Below, one piece after another: positions 22,472 through 36,233 of a stretch of 64,000 bases of DNA. Numbering within the stretch: the first letter of the stretch is position 1; every line of letters starts with the position of its first letter. The DNA is from Multifurca ochricompacta (Eukaryota > Basidiomycota > Agaricomycetes > Russulales > Russulaceae), in contig WTXG01000004.1 in assembly GCA_022496185.1 (NCBI GenBank), positions 682,001 through 746,000 on the forward strand, given 5' to 3'. The translations under genes were made by a program, and so were the position numbers. The notes beneath the pieces are model-generated. The model ran no database searches. It had not been told where the DNA came from and was given only the letters and a program-made list of their open reading frames with translations.

Positions 22472-23213
22472 GACAGATTTAGAGAGGAGCCCAGCAGCAG
22501 TAGCAGGTAGCAGGATCAACTCAAGTAGGCAATAGGCAATAGGCAAACCCGGCCCGGTCCCCAAATCCTTAGCTCGTGATTTTATGTTATGTAATATGTT
22601 CTGACTGACTCTTCCCGTATTTCCGTATTTCCGTATTTCCGTATGTCCGTGTCCGTGTCCGTGTCCCGTGTCCTTAAGGGTCTCTTTGTCCTCCTTCCCT
22701 CCTTGTCTTGTCCTAATATCTACTAATACTAATACATTACTCACCCCTGCTTGCTTGTCATCTCTCGCGCTCGCGCTATGCAAAGAATAGAAACCACATG
22801 AGTTTTTATTTTTTTTTAACTCCAACTACTTAATCTCAAGATCTTTAGCCCATATATTTATATTAGTACAGTGACGTCGCTGTACTCTAACTATATGCTA
22901 TAGAATAAGCTGAAAACTTTCGAGTTCGGGAGGAAAGTAACGTAGCGTAGAGAGTGAGTGAAAGAAAGGTAACATGTTGGGTTGAAATTGATTGTAAATA
23001 AATGTAAAATGAACGCCCGCCCTCACCCGTTTCCTCGTTTTCGACCACGCCTCCTTCACTCCCTCTACACCTCAAATTCAATCCACACACTCACTCACTT
23101 TCACTTTCGTCCTGCGTCCTCGGCGTCCTTTGGGTCAACGTCGTTCACTTTTAACTCCTTATCCCTAATTTTTTCATCCTCGGTCGACGTCTTCTTCCCC
23201 CTCTTCAATCTAA
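22472..23213. other. divergent promoter region
   Basis: About 740 bases between the divergent carnitine acetyltransferase and RhoGEF genes, so it must carry both promoters. It includes a simple repeat of TATTTCCG and GTCCGT units (22615-22673) and pyrimidine-rich tracts close to the RhoGEF start. No coding region supported. Confidence 0.5.
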
Positions 23214-26200
23214 ATGATGGATAGACCACTAGGTCCACGACAACCAGACAAAAGGCTAACCGCCTACGAATCCATCTTTGGTCGCCCTAGTGTCTCCCAC
23301 CATCTTTCCTCGGGCCCAGGCCAGTCATCTACTCAGAACTATCCACCACCACCTATTTACTCTCCAAATCAATATCCTTACCCATCCAACCCCCAACAGC
23401 ATCATTCATCCACCTCTATTGATCCTCACAACACTTCTTACTCTTCGCATCCCTATCTGCCCCAACCACCGCCACCTAACCCTCGTCAATCTTTTTACGT
23501 TCCCTCCCCACCTCAGAATCAGTCTTGGTCTTATCCAAACTACCCTACCTTCAATCGCAATACCCTCATCATCAACCTTCCCTTCCTCCTCTTCCCAATA
23601 ATCCTCTCTCTCAAGGCGTGTACCCTCCCCAAACCGATGATCCTTCCGACTTTAGCTTAGACTCTCTCACTCGACAAGGCCTTACTCCTGCCCAAGCCCA
23701 AGCTTATCAGGCCCAAGCTTACCCTCATCAACAAGGTCCATGGGGTCCTCGCTCCCCACCCATTCCTCAGCAGCAGCAACAACCACAACAACCTGCCTAC
23801 GAGTACGAGCACGATTTCCGCTACCAAAATGGCGCTGCAACCCGTAGCCATACCAACATACCTCAACTTGGCGTTAACATTGATACTGACAACGGCAGAC
23901 TTGGTATTGACTTTGCTGAAGAAAGCAGCCCAAGCGACACTGATGATTCGGAACTGCCCTGGGCAAATTCTAGGTCATGTATGTTTGTCTCTTCAATACT
24001 TGTAATTGCCTTATTCACCCTAATTACTCTATCCGTTCCGACTATGTAGCTAGCAAACAGCCACACCACTCCTATTATCAGAACCCCCAGCCAACACCCG
24101 CCCATCACCGCCTGTCCCAAAGACAGTCTCCTCCCGATTCCCTCTCAATCCGCTCCACTGATTCGGGTTATTCCGGTGCATCCGCCCCTCCCTCTAAACC
24201 ATATTCTCTTCAGCTCGACACCGCCCTCATGAGCCAAGCCAACCGTTCGGGTTCTTCTTCAACAACAACATACGTCGATGCCTCTGCGCAAGGGAGCAGT
24301 ACACGGCGCTCTTCAGAGTCTTCTCGGACAATGCCTGGTCCCTCCCGTCGCGACCGCTCCCTGCAAGACCGCTCGCGGTCCCTGTCCGCTAACCCTTCTG
24401 CCCATGTCCGTTCTTCTCTCGCCGATCAGACCACCGCTCCCTCTCCTGCCTCTACTTCCTCGCGTGCTCGTCCTGGACATTCCCCTCAAGTACAAGGAAA
24501 TGGGCCACCCTCTTCTCCAACTCCATATCCCCGCCGTTCACCCATCGTGTACCCCGCCCTTCTCTCTCGTGTCGCTGAGGCGCTGCGCGCCCGCATCGTA
24601 CTTTCTGACATCGTCAAGGACGGTCTCACATATAAGAACGCGTTCGACGGGCGTCAGGCGGTTGACAAGATTGCTTATATCATCAAGACTACGGACCGCA
24701 ACCTTGCGCTACTCTTGGGTCGTGCCCTTGATGCCCAAAAATACTTCCATGCAGTCACCTATGACCATCGGCTCCGTGACTCGGCGTCGGATGTGTATCA
24801 GTTCCGTACGCGCGTTGGGAGCCCGTTCCACTCCGGTGAGCTCTCACCACCAGCCGTCGCGTCTCCTGGCTCGCAGGGTACGAGCACCCCTACTCCCGAT
24901 GCACGCGAATTAGGTGTGACACGCGACACGGGCTCGCCCTCCAATGAAGCGTCAACCGAGTCGGATCAAGGGAAACATCCGGATGAGTCCGCCATCCCAA
25001 CCGCCCCGTCAACCGACGCGACTGAGGACATCCTACTCCCTACGGGGGTGTTTACTCTCTTGACGGATTGTTATTCGCCAACGTGTTCCCGAGACCGATT
25101 ATGCTACTCAATCACGTGCCCGCGCCGGCTTGAGCAGCAGAGTCGTTTGAACATGAAGCCACAGCCTGGGCTCGGTATCAAACGCCAGCTGAGTCGCGAG
25201 AGCTTGGGTGATCCGGAGCATGTCGAGCCAGGTTTGCTTTGGATACATACCGTATCCAAGGAAATCGTAGACAGTGTTTCGGATCAGGAGAAGAGGCGGC
25301 AAGAAGCTATCAATGAGGTCATCTATACCGAGCGTGATTTCGTGCGTGATATGGAGTACCTCCGCGATGTGCGTTATCCCTTTTATGGCTCTCTTTGTGT
25401 ATATTGATCAAAGCTTAGGTCTGGATTGCTCCGCTCAATACATCGGACATCATCCCAGAGCATCGCCGCGCAGATTTTATCGAGCAAGTCTTCTGGAACA
25501 TACTCGATGTCATAGCAGTCAACACTCGTTTGCGCGACGCACTCAACAAGCGACAAAAGTCGTACGCTGTCATCGAAGGCATTGCAGACATCTTCTCGAC
25601 ATCGTACCGCATTTTGCCCCTTTTGTGTCATATGGTGCGCATCAACTGTATGGCAAATACGAGTTTGAGAAGGAGAAGAGCTCGAATCTGGCGTTTGCAC
25701 AGTTCGTAGAGGTACGCTTGACGGCGCCTTGCCGCACTTTTCGATATCAGTTGAGGGATTGTTGGGTTGGCTTTAGGAAACGGAGCGTCGGCCTGATTCA
25801 CGCAAGCTGGAACTCAACGCGTATCTGACCAAACCGACAACACGTCTTGCACGTTACCCATTGCTCCTCGAAGCCGTATTGAAGAATACGCCTGAAGAGT
25901 GCGCAGACAAACAGGACATACCAAAAGTCGTAAAGCTCGTACGCGAGTTTCTTGCTGAGGTCAACCACCAAACGGGCCGCGCAGAGAACAGATTCAATCT
26001 ACTGCAGCTGGAGAAGCAACTCTTGTTCCGTCCGGGCGAACAAGTGGTATGTGCTTGGAATGAGTCTTTAGCCCTTCCCTTTCGGTGATCGAAACTTGTT
26101 TGCCTGATCAGGATCTACGATTGAGGGAAGAGGGTCGCGAGATGATATTCAAGGGCCCCTTGAAGCGCCGCGGTGGCTCGCAAGGTGACAGTGGCGAACT

Positions 26201-28111
26201 CTTGGTCTTCTTACTCGACCATGCGTTACTTATGGTCAAGCAAAAGAGCAAGGCGGATCAATACAAGGTCTACCGCCCGGTGCGTTATACCCCATTTCGC
26301 AGCTCACCAGCCCTTCTTGACAGCCTACCACCAGCCCATCCCGCTTGAGCTTCTCCTTGTCATCGCCACTGACGAAACTGGTATGCGACCTATCATGACC
26401 TCGCGACCACAGCGCAACAGCACCGGCCAGAATGGCGGCCGCCGCGCTCAGCCCTACCCGCCCGTTGTCCCAGTCAAGTTTGAGGGTGGGGGCAAGGCTG
26501 GATTCTCAATCACATTCGTGCACTTGGGTCGCAAGTTCTACCAGATGACGCTCTGGGCGGCAACACACGCGAATCATCGCAAGTGGGTTGAAAACATAAC
26601 GCGCCAGCAGGATCTCATGCGCGAGCGGAACCAGTTTTTTGAGATGGAGACGCTTTCCGAAAGCTTCTTCCAGGCAGTGAATCGCGCCAATTGCGCGGCA
26701 CCGTTTAGTGAGTCGTACACGAGTGTTTCTTTTTTGTTTTTCTTTTATTGGTTTGGCGGTCCCACTTACCGCGGACGTGGGGCCGTACCCCTGGTGTAGG
26801 CGGTGGAAACAAAGTTGCGTATGGCACGTTCGATGGCGTGTATTTCCAGGACTTGCGCGAGCCGAGTCGAGAACCAATCAAGGTTCTTGCACTTACGGAT
26901 GTTGCGCAGGTAGACGTTTTGGATGACTATGGGCTGTTGATTGTACTGTCAGGTATACACATCTACCGTTATTAAATAACTGCGCGCTTATTCCTTTTCA
27001 TTTTTTCTTTTCTACAGAGGGCCAAGTCATTACGTTCCCTCTAGACGCACTCGAAGCGATGGATCCGCTTGCTGGGCTGAAACGCGCCAAGCGCATTGCC
27101 GCACATACATCATTCTTCAAGTCGGGTGTGTGTGTCGGGCGAACATTCGTCTGCGTGGTCAAGACAAGTCCGTTGTCGAGCACAATCAAAATTTTCGAGC
27201 CGATCGACCAGAATGTGCGTGGCCGCAACAAGCCGACGTTCCGGAAGCTATTGCAAGGAGGGAATGACACGTTGCGGATCTACAAGGAATTCTACATCCC
27301 CGTGCAGTCAAGTTCAATACACTTTTTACGCACAAAGTTGTGTGTTGCGTGCGTGAACGGGTTCGAGATCATCGACCCGGATACGCTGGACACACAGGGC
27401 CTACTGGATCCTAGTGACGAATCGCTCGATTTTGTCAGGCGGAGGGGGGACAATACCAGGCCGAAGCCCGTTGCGATCTATCGCATCGAGAACGAGTTCT
27501 TGCTGTGCTATGACGGTGCGTTGCTTCCGCTTACTATTGAAATGACACATTGGTGTATTGACTTGATGGCCAGAATTCGCGTTCTATATTAATCGCGGTG
27601 GTCGTAGGTCACGGAAGAACTTTTTGGTTTACTGGGAAGGAGCACCGACCAGCTTTGGTAAGTGGACGTGCGTTCTTGTTTATGTATGGCCTCGCTCTCA
27701 TGCATTATGATAGCATTTCAATATCCTTACGTACTCGCGTTTGAGCCGACATTTGTGGAAATTCGCAACGTTGAGACCGGGTTGATATCACAGGTTATCC
27801 AGGGCAACAACTTGCGATGCCTGTTCAACGATATGCCGCCCTCTATGCAGCAGACGCATCCGCGTACCTCGCAGAGCTCGTTCTCGTCATACAGCGGCAG
27901 TAGCTTCACGCATGTAAATGCACCGTACGCGCCCCATGCGTATAATGGACGCGCGTCGTTGCCCGGGGTATATGGTTCGTCGCCGGTGCCAATGTATCCA
28001 GGGCAGCCGCCGCCTCCGCCGCATGCACGCGCGGCGGCTCGAGAGGAAGTTATTCTTGTGTCGGATGATCGCGTACTAACGCTTCGCATGGTGGCGTTGC
28101 CGGGGCAGTGA
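23214..28111 (+). CDS. ROM2: Rho guanine nucleotide exchange factor, Rom1/Rom2 type
   Basis: Activates Rho1 at the plasma membrane for cell-wall integrity signalling in fungi. Domain order from the translated exons: a disordered Pro/Gln/Ser-rich N-terminus (from MMDRPLGPRQPDKRLTAYES); a DEP domain at about 24550-24830 (LLSRVAEALRARIVLSDIVK, YHFAVTYDHRL-like segment); the Cys-containing linker TGVFTLLTDCYSPTCSRDRL; a DH domain (NEVIYTERDFVRDMEYLRD, then VSYGAHQLYGKYEFEKEKS, YLTKPTTRLARYPLLLEAV); a PH domain (EMIFKGPLKRRGG to WVENITRQQDLM); and a C-terminal CNH domain (VAYGTFDGVYFQDLREP to ILVSDDRVLTLRMVALPGQ). Around nine introns. Two frame breaks, near 23541-23550 and 25590-25596, each repaired by one added base, are likely sequence errors. 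Symbol given by analogy with yeast. Confidence 0.88.
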
Positions 28112-28775
28112 GCGCTGTGCGCCACTCTCTCACCCCATTTAATTTACATCCCTCGATGAGCTTCTTCTGTCTGCCTCACTTTTTTTCCCTTCCTCCCCTC
28201 CCTCCCCCTCCCCCCCACCTCGCCGCGTATTTAAACGTAGCTTTGTCGTCGTTATCGAGTGTTGTTTGATTACGCTGTGAGTACTGCATCTGTTTTATAC
28301 GACTCTTTCCTTTTTTTCTTTTTTTTTTCTCCCGTGTAGTGACTGGCGTTCATGACTGTTTTTGTGCCGCCCCTCTTCCCGTCTGTCTAGTTCTAGTGTT
28401 CACTTGTTCATTTGTTCATCTGCTACAACACAACACAACCACATCAGCATCATATATCCTAGCTGCATCTTGTATCCCAGAGTTGATGATTAGGTATGAG
28501 AATCCGTTACCATATTATAAATTTTAGAATGAATTGAATGATTTACTCTCCTCGCCTGACTGCCCGAATGTCGACTATCGGCTATAATTCCGCACTTCCC
28601 ACTTTGGAAACTAATGGGCTCTTTTTGGCGCGTCCTTTTTGCACACTCTTTCCCACTCTTTCCCTCTCTCCCACCTCATTCTTCACTCTTTTTTTCTCGG
28701 TCTTGCGTCTTCGTCCGCCAGCTCGCGAAGCATACACACACTCTTTTTTTCCTCCTTCTCTTCCCCCTCTCTCTA
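28112..28775. other. intergenic region
   Basis: About 660 bases between the RhoGEF stop and the chitin deacetylase start. Strong pyrimidine bias (CT-rich tracts at 28180-28215 and 28640-28775) as in many fungal promoters. No coding region supported. Confidence 0.5.
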
Positions 28776-30981
28776 ATGAAGCTTCACGCTTTGACTGCTC
28801 TTTTGTTTTCTGCCGCCGCACTCACGGGCACGCGCGCAACGCAAGAGCAGCATCAACGCATTTACCGTCGTGCAGGGGTCGTTCCCCATGTAGCAGCAGC
28901 GGCACGTCACCACGATACCAGACAGCCTGACAGGCTGGGACTCATCGGGCTTGGAAGTAAACGTCAAGTAGAACTTGCCGCCGCTGCCAGTAGTAGCGCG
29001 AGTGGAGGAACGCAATCGACACCATCTCAAATGCCGTCCCCTTCTTCCTCCTCACCGTCAATTTCATTGGGACCAGTGCCTGCTACCAGCACTGGTTCAA
29101 GTCCCAGCCCCACTTCCACGGGTTCACCCTCACAAGTGACATCGCCGCCTTCGCCCTTGTCGTCGTCGTCGTTGTCGTCGTCATCAAGTATGACAACGAC
29201 GGCGGGTACGGTTTCCGTTCCGCCGGGCCCAAATGGCGTTCCGCCTCTAAGTTTTATATCTTCTGGTATGCCTTCGGGCACCTCGTCTCCTCTCACGTCG
29301 ACTTTTTCTCCTGGTGCTACACCACCTATCTCTGGTGTGCCCCCGTTGCCTACTAAGTGTACGTCTCCTCTTTTTCTTTTCTTTTTTTCCCCAATAGTCC
29401 ACATTTTTATGCTTGTTTCCTTTAGTTATCTTTAATACTGCCCAGTGGCCACCGCAGGACAAGGTTCCTGACACCAGTGAGTCGCTTTTTTCTCTGCAGA
29501 GTGGAATCGAGACTGAGGGAATAATATTACGCAGCCTCGCCTGAGGTTCAAAAGTGGTTGGAGGAGCTCGAGGGCTTTGACATCCCTACGTGGTCGCCGA
29601 CAACGGACGGAACGTGCGCTGGTAACCCCTCAGCCGTGGCAGAGGCTAAGGCGCGCGGCTGGTGGACCTGTGGTGGCACCACACGCGACACGGACATCAC
29701 GGCGTGCCCAAAGAAGTATGACTGGGGTGTCAGCTTTGACGATGGTCCGAGCCCATGGAGTAAGTGTTTATATCTGGCTTTTTTATTTTTATTTTTTGGT
29801 ATTCCTCGAACTGATCTTTTTTTATACTTTTTTTGTGCTCTGTAGCTCAGTCAGTGTTCTATCGTGTTTGACAATACGCTGCGTTTCGACTAATCGCTTT
29901 GTCCTTGTAGGAAACTCCTCAATTACTTGGGGAAGGAAAATATCAAGGCGACGTTCTTCGTGGTTGGCTCCCGTGTCATCGAACGTCCTGATGTGTTGAT
30001 TGAAGAATACATGGCCGGCCACGAGATCAGCGTGCATACCTGGTCCCACCGCGTTGGTCCCTTGATCATCCATATCTCACACCATGCTAATGCTACTCTT
30101 CACCATTAGCCTCTCACATCGCTATCAAATGAACAGATCGTTGCTGAACTCGGATGGACGCGCAAGGCCATCCAGACCGTGCTCGGCGTCACCCCAACGA
30201 CAATGCGTCCCCCATACGGGGATATTGGTGCGCTTCACAAATTCGAGCTGGCGGGTGTCTTGAAACACTAATGAAATATGACTGCATAGATGACCGCGTA
30301 CGGGCTATCTCTCTGGCCCTGGGAATGGTCCAATTATTTGGACAAGCGCACCTGCATCCGGTCCGTTTGATACCAATGGTGAGCCAAGGATAGAATCACT
30401 AAACATTATAGCAGTGTACTGACGACGCGCATGGTTGATAGACTGGAGAGTTGCGGGTGGACTTGTCGATGCGACGACGTCATTTAACACATTCCAAGGC
30501 ATCCTCGGCAACGCGTCCACTCTCCCAACTGGGTGCGTTCCGATCGACTGTTGATGTTAATGTCGTTATTGATGACGTGGTTTATTCAGTTTTATCGTTT
30601 TGCAACATGATCTGTATGAGGTCACCGTCGATCTTGCCGTTGGGTATACTCTCAATGCAGCGTTGACGCACAACCCACCGTTCTCTGTAAGTACTTTGGA
30701 AAAAAAAAATAAGTATTTTTTTTTTGTATTTTCTAAGAAACACAAACATGCAGCTTAAACCTATCGGAGCCTGCGCAAATATCCCGGCGACAAATTTGTA
30801 CGCGGAAAGCAACAAGAACGGGACGTTCCCTTATACGAACCATACGGTCGTCACGAGTTCGAATTCAAATTCGAGTTCAGGTTCCAGTTCGCAAGCTAAT
30901 GTGAATTCTGCGAATGGAAAGATATTGATTCCTTGGATGATTGGTGCAGGATGTGCAGTAATGCACTTATTTGACTTTTAA
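28776..30981 (+). CDS. Chitin deacetylase, GPI-anchor type
   Basis: Polysaccharide deacetylase (CE4) that converts cell-wall chitin to chitosan. Ten exons fit: 28776-29358, 29426-29476, 29535-29759, 29846-29849, 29911-30052, 30110-30227, 30290-30378, 30442-30532, 30590-30686, 30754-30981, about 542 residues. A signal peptide (MKLHALTALLFSAAALTG) precedes a Ser/Thr/Pro-rich stalk. Catalytic motifs: WGVSFDDGPSPW (metal Asp pair), ISVHTWSH (His ligands), TMRPPYGD, and IVLQHDLYE. The C-terminus is Ser-rich then hydrophobic (ILIPWMIGAGCAVMHL), typical of a GPI signal. Exon 4 is only 4 bases, needed to read SPWTQKLLNYLG. Exon 7 is one base short (about 30328-30332): adding one C restores MVPIIWTSAPASGPFDTN. 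Confidence 0.9.
29846..29849 (+). other. 4-base microexon of the chitin deacetylase gene
   Basis: Bases CTCA are flanked by TGTAG on the left and GTCAGT on the right. Including them is the only way I found to join exon 3 (phase 1) to exon 5 in the conserved frame, giving SPWTQKLLNYLG. The flanking introns are 86 and 61 bases; the second has a good branch sequence (ACTAAT) upstream of TTGTAG. Confidence 0.75.
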
Positions 30982-31171
30982 TACTATTACCTGGTAGTAG
31001 AAGAATAATATAGTCATTTTTATACCCTAAACCCTAAGTTATGGTTATGGTTCTATCAGAGCAAGGGACAACGGACAAAGGACAAGGACACCGCCGCTGT
31101 ACAGCAGTCAATTGTACAGCAGCCAAGCAACCAAGCAAGCTACAAGTCCCCCTCGATTTCAACCAACTCGC

Positions 31172-34100
31172 ATGTCCTCTCTCATCACTATCCTTAGAAA
31201 CAGTATGCGTTTCCTATCTCTCATCTTCAACTAACAATCACTTGCAATGTGTAGAGTTCCTGGGTGCTATCCGGTCCGTCAATCCCCCATCGAGATGGAA
31301 GATCCTCGTCGTCGACGAGCACTCGCAACAGCTACTCAATTCAGTTCTTAAGCAATTCGACATATTAGAGGAAAATGTAACTCGTCAGTGCGACTCTTGC
31401 TTGTTCTTGTTGTGATTATTTCTCTCTTTGCTAAAAATTTACCATCAAGTCATCGAATCCATAGTCCACAACCGCGAGTCACAACCAGGCTTTGACGCGG
31501 TCTATATGCTCATGCCCACCTCTGCCAATGTCGACCGTATTATTCGTGACTTCTCAGGAGGGCGACAGCAGTATGCCGGCGCGCACCTCTTCTTTGTCGA
31601 TGGTTTGTCTCTCCTCTCTCCTCGCCCCCTCTTCATCAATTTCGGCACTATACGCATAACTGACTAACTACACAAACGGCACAGGCTTGTCAGACGAACT
31701 TTTTCAGCGACTCACTTCTTCGCCTGCAGAGCCGTTCCTTCGTGGCTTGCAGGATCTCTACGTCAACTTCTGGGGTATGTCGGATCTACCTCGGGCGCGC
31801 GCGACCCTCGGACTGAGCCATCCCATTAGCGATCGAGGCCCAGGCATTTTCTTTACGTGTGCCTGAGCAATTCTTCAGTATGTACAGCCCACCACGATCT
31901 GACGCTACTGCCCGCGCCGAGCGGGATCGGTTAGAGGAGGATATCCGCTTCGTAGCGAAATCCGTGCGCATATTCCCCTTGCAATTTTTTCTTAAAGTGG
32001 TCCCTTGTTCATTCCGCTATACGTGCGCGCGTAGATCGCAAACGTCTGCATCACGTTGAATGAATTCCCTTATATTCGGTACTATGTCCCGGCCCACCAT
32101 GGGCCCCTCGGTGCACTGCGCCCCCACGAAAGCACCCGCGCCGCGCCGCGCCCTCAAGAGAATTCATTGCGCTGGCGCACGAATCTTGCTCGTGGAGAGC
32201 AGGCGCGCCAAAGCGAGGCGGCAGAGGCGGAGGTGTTGTCGCGTATGCTGGCGTTTGAGGTCCAAGCAGCACTGGACGAGCACAAGCGCTCGAATCCCGA
32301 CTTTCCGGTGCGTTGGCGAATGGGCGCGTGGCACACGGCGCGACGTGATGAAAGCTGACAGGTCTTACGAGAACAGAAGCAGGATCCTGGGCGGCAGCGC
32401 TCGACGCTGATCGTGACTGATCGCGCGATGGACGTCATCGCGCCGTTTATTCACGAGTTCACGTACCAAGCGATGGCGAATGATTTGCTCCCCATCGAGG
32501 ATGGATCCAAATATACGTATGTGTCCCTCCTTTTTCCCTGTCGGTCATGCCTAGTGTCATGTAGGTACAAGTTCCAATCCTCTGTCGGTGCGTACGAAGA
32601 CAAGAAAGCAATCCTGTCGGATACGGATACGGTGTGGACCGACGTGCGGCATATGCACATGCGGGAGGCTATCGACAAGCTCATGGCGGACTTCAACAAA
32701 TTTATGACGGACAATGCGGGGTTTAAAGGGTACGTTCTGCACCGTCCGTCCCACAATGGGTGCCGATCATCGACTTTGGTACAGGGAGGGTGCTGCTACG
32801 CTTAACGACATGAAGGATATGTTGGCCAGCCTACCTCAGTATCAAGAGCAAAGAGAGAAGGCGGGTGATCCTGATCACACGTTCATCATTTATCCCCCAT
32901 TGATCTCGGATTGAATGATCAGTTTTCCTTGCATTTGAGCATGGCACAGGATTGCATGGACATTTTTGAGCGTGACAAGCTGCCGGTGGTAGCAACGGTC
33001 GAGCAGGTAGGCTCCTCCAAAGAAACCTATACCGACTTGTATTTTCACGATACACTAGAACTGTTCGACGGGGATGACTTCAGAAGGTAAAACACCGAAA
33101 ACGTTGGTCGAGGAGATGGTACCTCTATTGGACAGCAGGGAAGTCATGTAGGTCGCAAATGAAAAACCTCTTCATGACTCTGCATCCTGATTACTTGCGC
33201 CTTTGCGTGACAGTAACTCCAACAAGGTCCGCATAATCGCGCTTTACATCTTGTACCGCGAAGGCACCCCGGATGAGGACCGACGGCGGCTGTACCAACA
33301 CGCGCGGCTGACACGACCCGAAATGGATGCTGTGAATGCACTGGTGCACTTGGGTGTGCGGATCAGTAGGGTACGCACATCGCACGTCCTCCTCCAAGTC
33401 TCCTTTTTCGTGATTTGCTCACGCACGATGTGCATGGTGCAGGGGCCAGGTGACAAGGACCTCAGGCGACGCATTAAGCAGAAGCAGGCGAACGAAGAAG
33501 AGTACGAGCTTTCGAGATATAAGCCCTTGATTCGCACCGTCATTGAGGTGTGCCCATTCCCGTACTTATCCTACTTGCTGCTCACCCGCTCATCACGCGC
33601 GTGGCAGGACCAATTATCTGGCAAGCTTGACACTGCCGCCTTCCCATACGTCAAAGACTACCCGCAAGCTATCCCCGCTGCATCCAGCGTGCGACCAACA
33701 CCAACACCAACAACCTCACTGCGGAGCGCGAAGCCGAGCTGGCACCGCGCGGCCCGCACAGGCGGCACGGCGACTGAAACGCGCCAGCGGCTGCTGGTAT
33801 TCGTCGCAGGCGGGATGACATACTCAGAAATGCGTGAGGCGTATCTACTGTCGAGCCAGCTTGGGAAGGATATCTATATTGGTAAGGGTATCCTAGCAAA
33901 GCTCGGACTATTGGTGGCTGACCATGCCTCCTCCATACTTGTTGCTCGTTTCTTTTGTGTGTAAACTAGGTTCGACTCATGCGTTGACGCCACGTCAATT
34001 CATTGATGACCTCAAAGTGCTTGACCTCAGCGGCACTGGCTCGCGCGCTATCCCGAATGGGCTTAGAGAGACACGCGGCGCACGATCGTATCAGGCGTTC

Positions 34101-34342
34101 TACGACGAGCGATACTTCACTCGCGACGCGCCACCACCGCAACAACAGCAGCAAGCACAGCGAGCACCAGTGATAGCAAGAGTGTGAGTGCGCGCAGCGC
34201 GGCGAAGCCGAATCCAGAGCCATCGCTGACGGGCAGCACGTTATCGGTCAACTCGTACACTTCGTCACCAACAAATGGAAAGGAGAAGGCGGGGAAGGAG
34301 AAGGAGAAGGAGAAAAAGAAGCATCGGTTTTTGGGTTTTTGA
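31172..34342 (+). CDS. SEC1: Sec1/Munc18 family syntaxin-binding protein
   Basis: SM protein that chaperones SNARE assembly for exocytosis at the plasma membrane. Start MSSLITILRN then, after an intron, FLGAIRSVNPPSRWKILVVD, SGGRQQYAGAHLFFVDG, EFPYIRYYVPAHHGPLG, STLIVTDRAMDVIAPFIHE, FQSSVGAYEDKKAILSDTD, GKTPKTLVEEMVPLLDSRE, VRIIALYILYREGTPDEDR and VFVAGGMTYSEMREAYLLS, all in SM-family order. About twelve introns, one of them GC-AG (32861-32922). The C-terminal tail is uncertain: the frame with DERYFTRDAPPP stops at 34187, while another frame continues as a Lys/Glu-rich tail ending KKKHRFLGF at 34342; one missing base near 34125-34165 would join them. I use the longer end. Confidence 0.87.
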
Positions 34343-34557
34343 GTGAGGACAATTTGGCGATGAATATACCTACCTACTTGTTATTATTGTGACCTTTTTT
34401 TTTTTGATGGACGCACTTTTATTGCGTACGGGAGTAATGACTCGCGGAGCATACTTTTCTTCCGACCTCTGACACAAGCGCGGTGAGATTATATATCACA
34501 TGTTACGATGCGAGAAAAGAATAAAAGAGTGCGAAGGAACAGGGGAAAAAAATGGCT

Positions 34558-36233
<1,676 letters not shown>

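Noticed and set aside
23525..25600. Programmed ribosomal frameshifting in the RhoGEF gene
   Set aside because: No slippery heptamer or downstream structure was seen, and similar one-base losses occur in many unrelated genes of the window, so one common cause is simpler.
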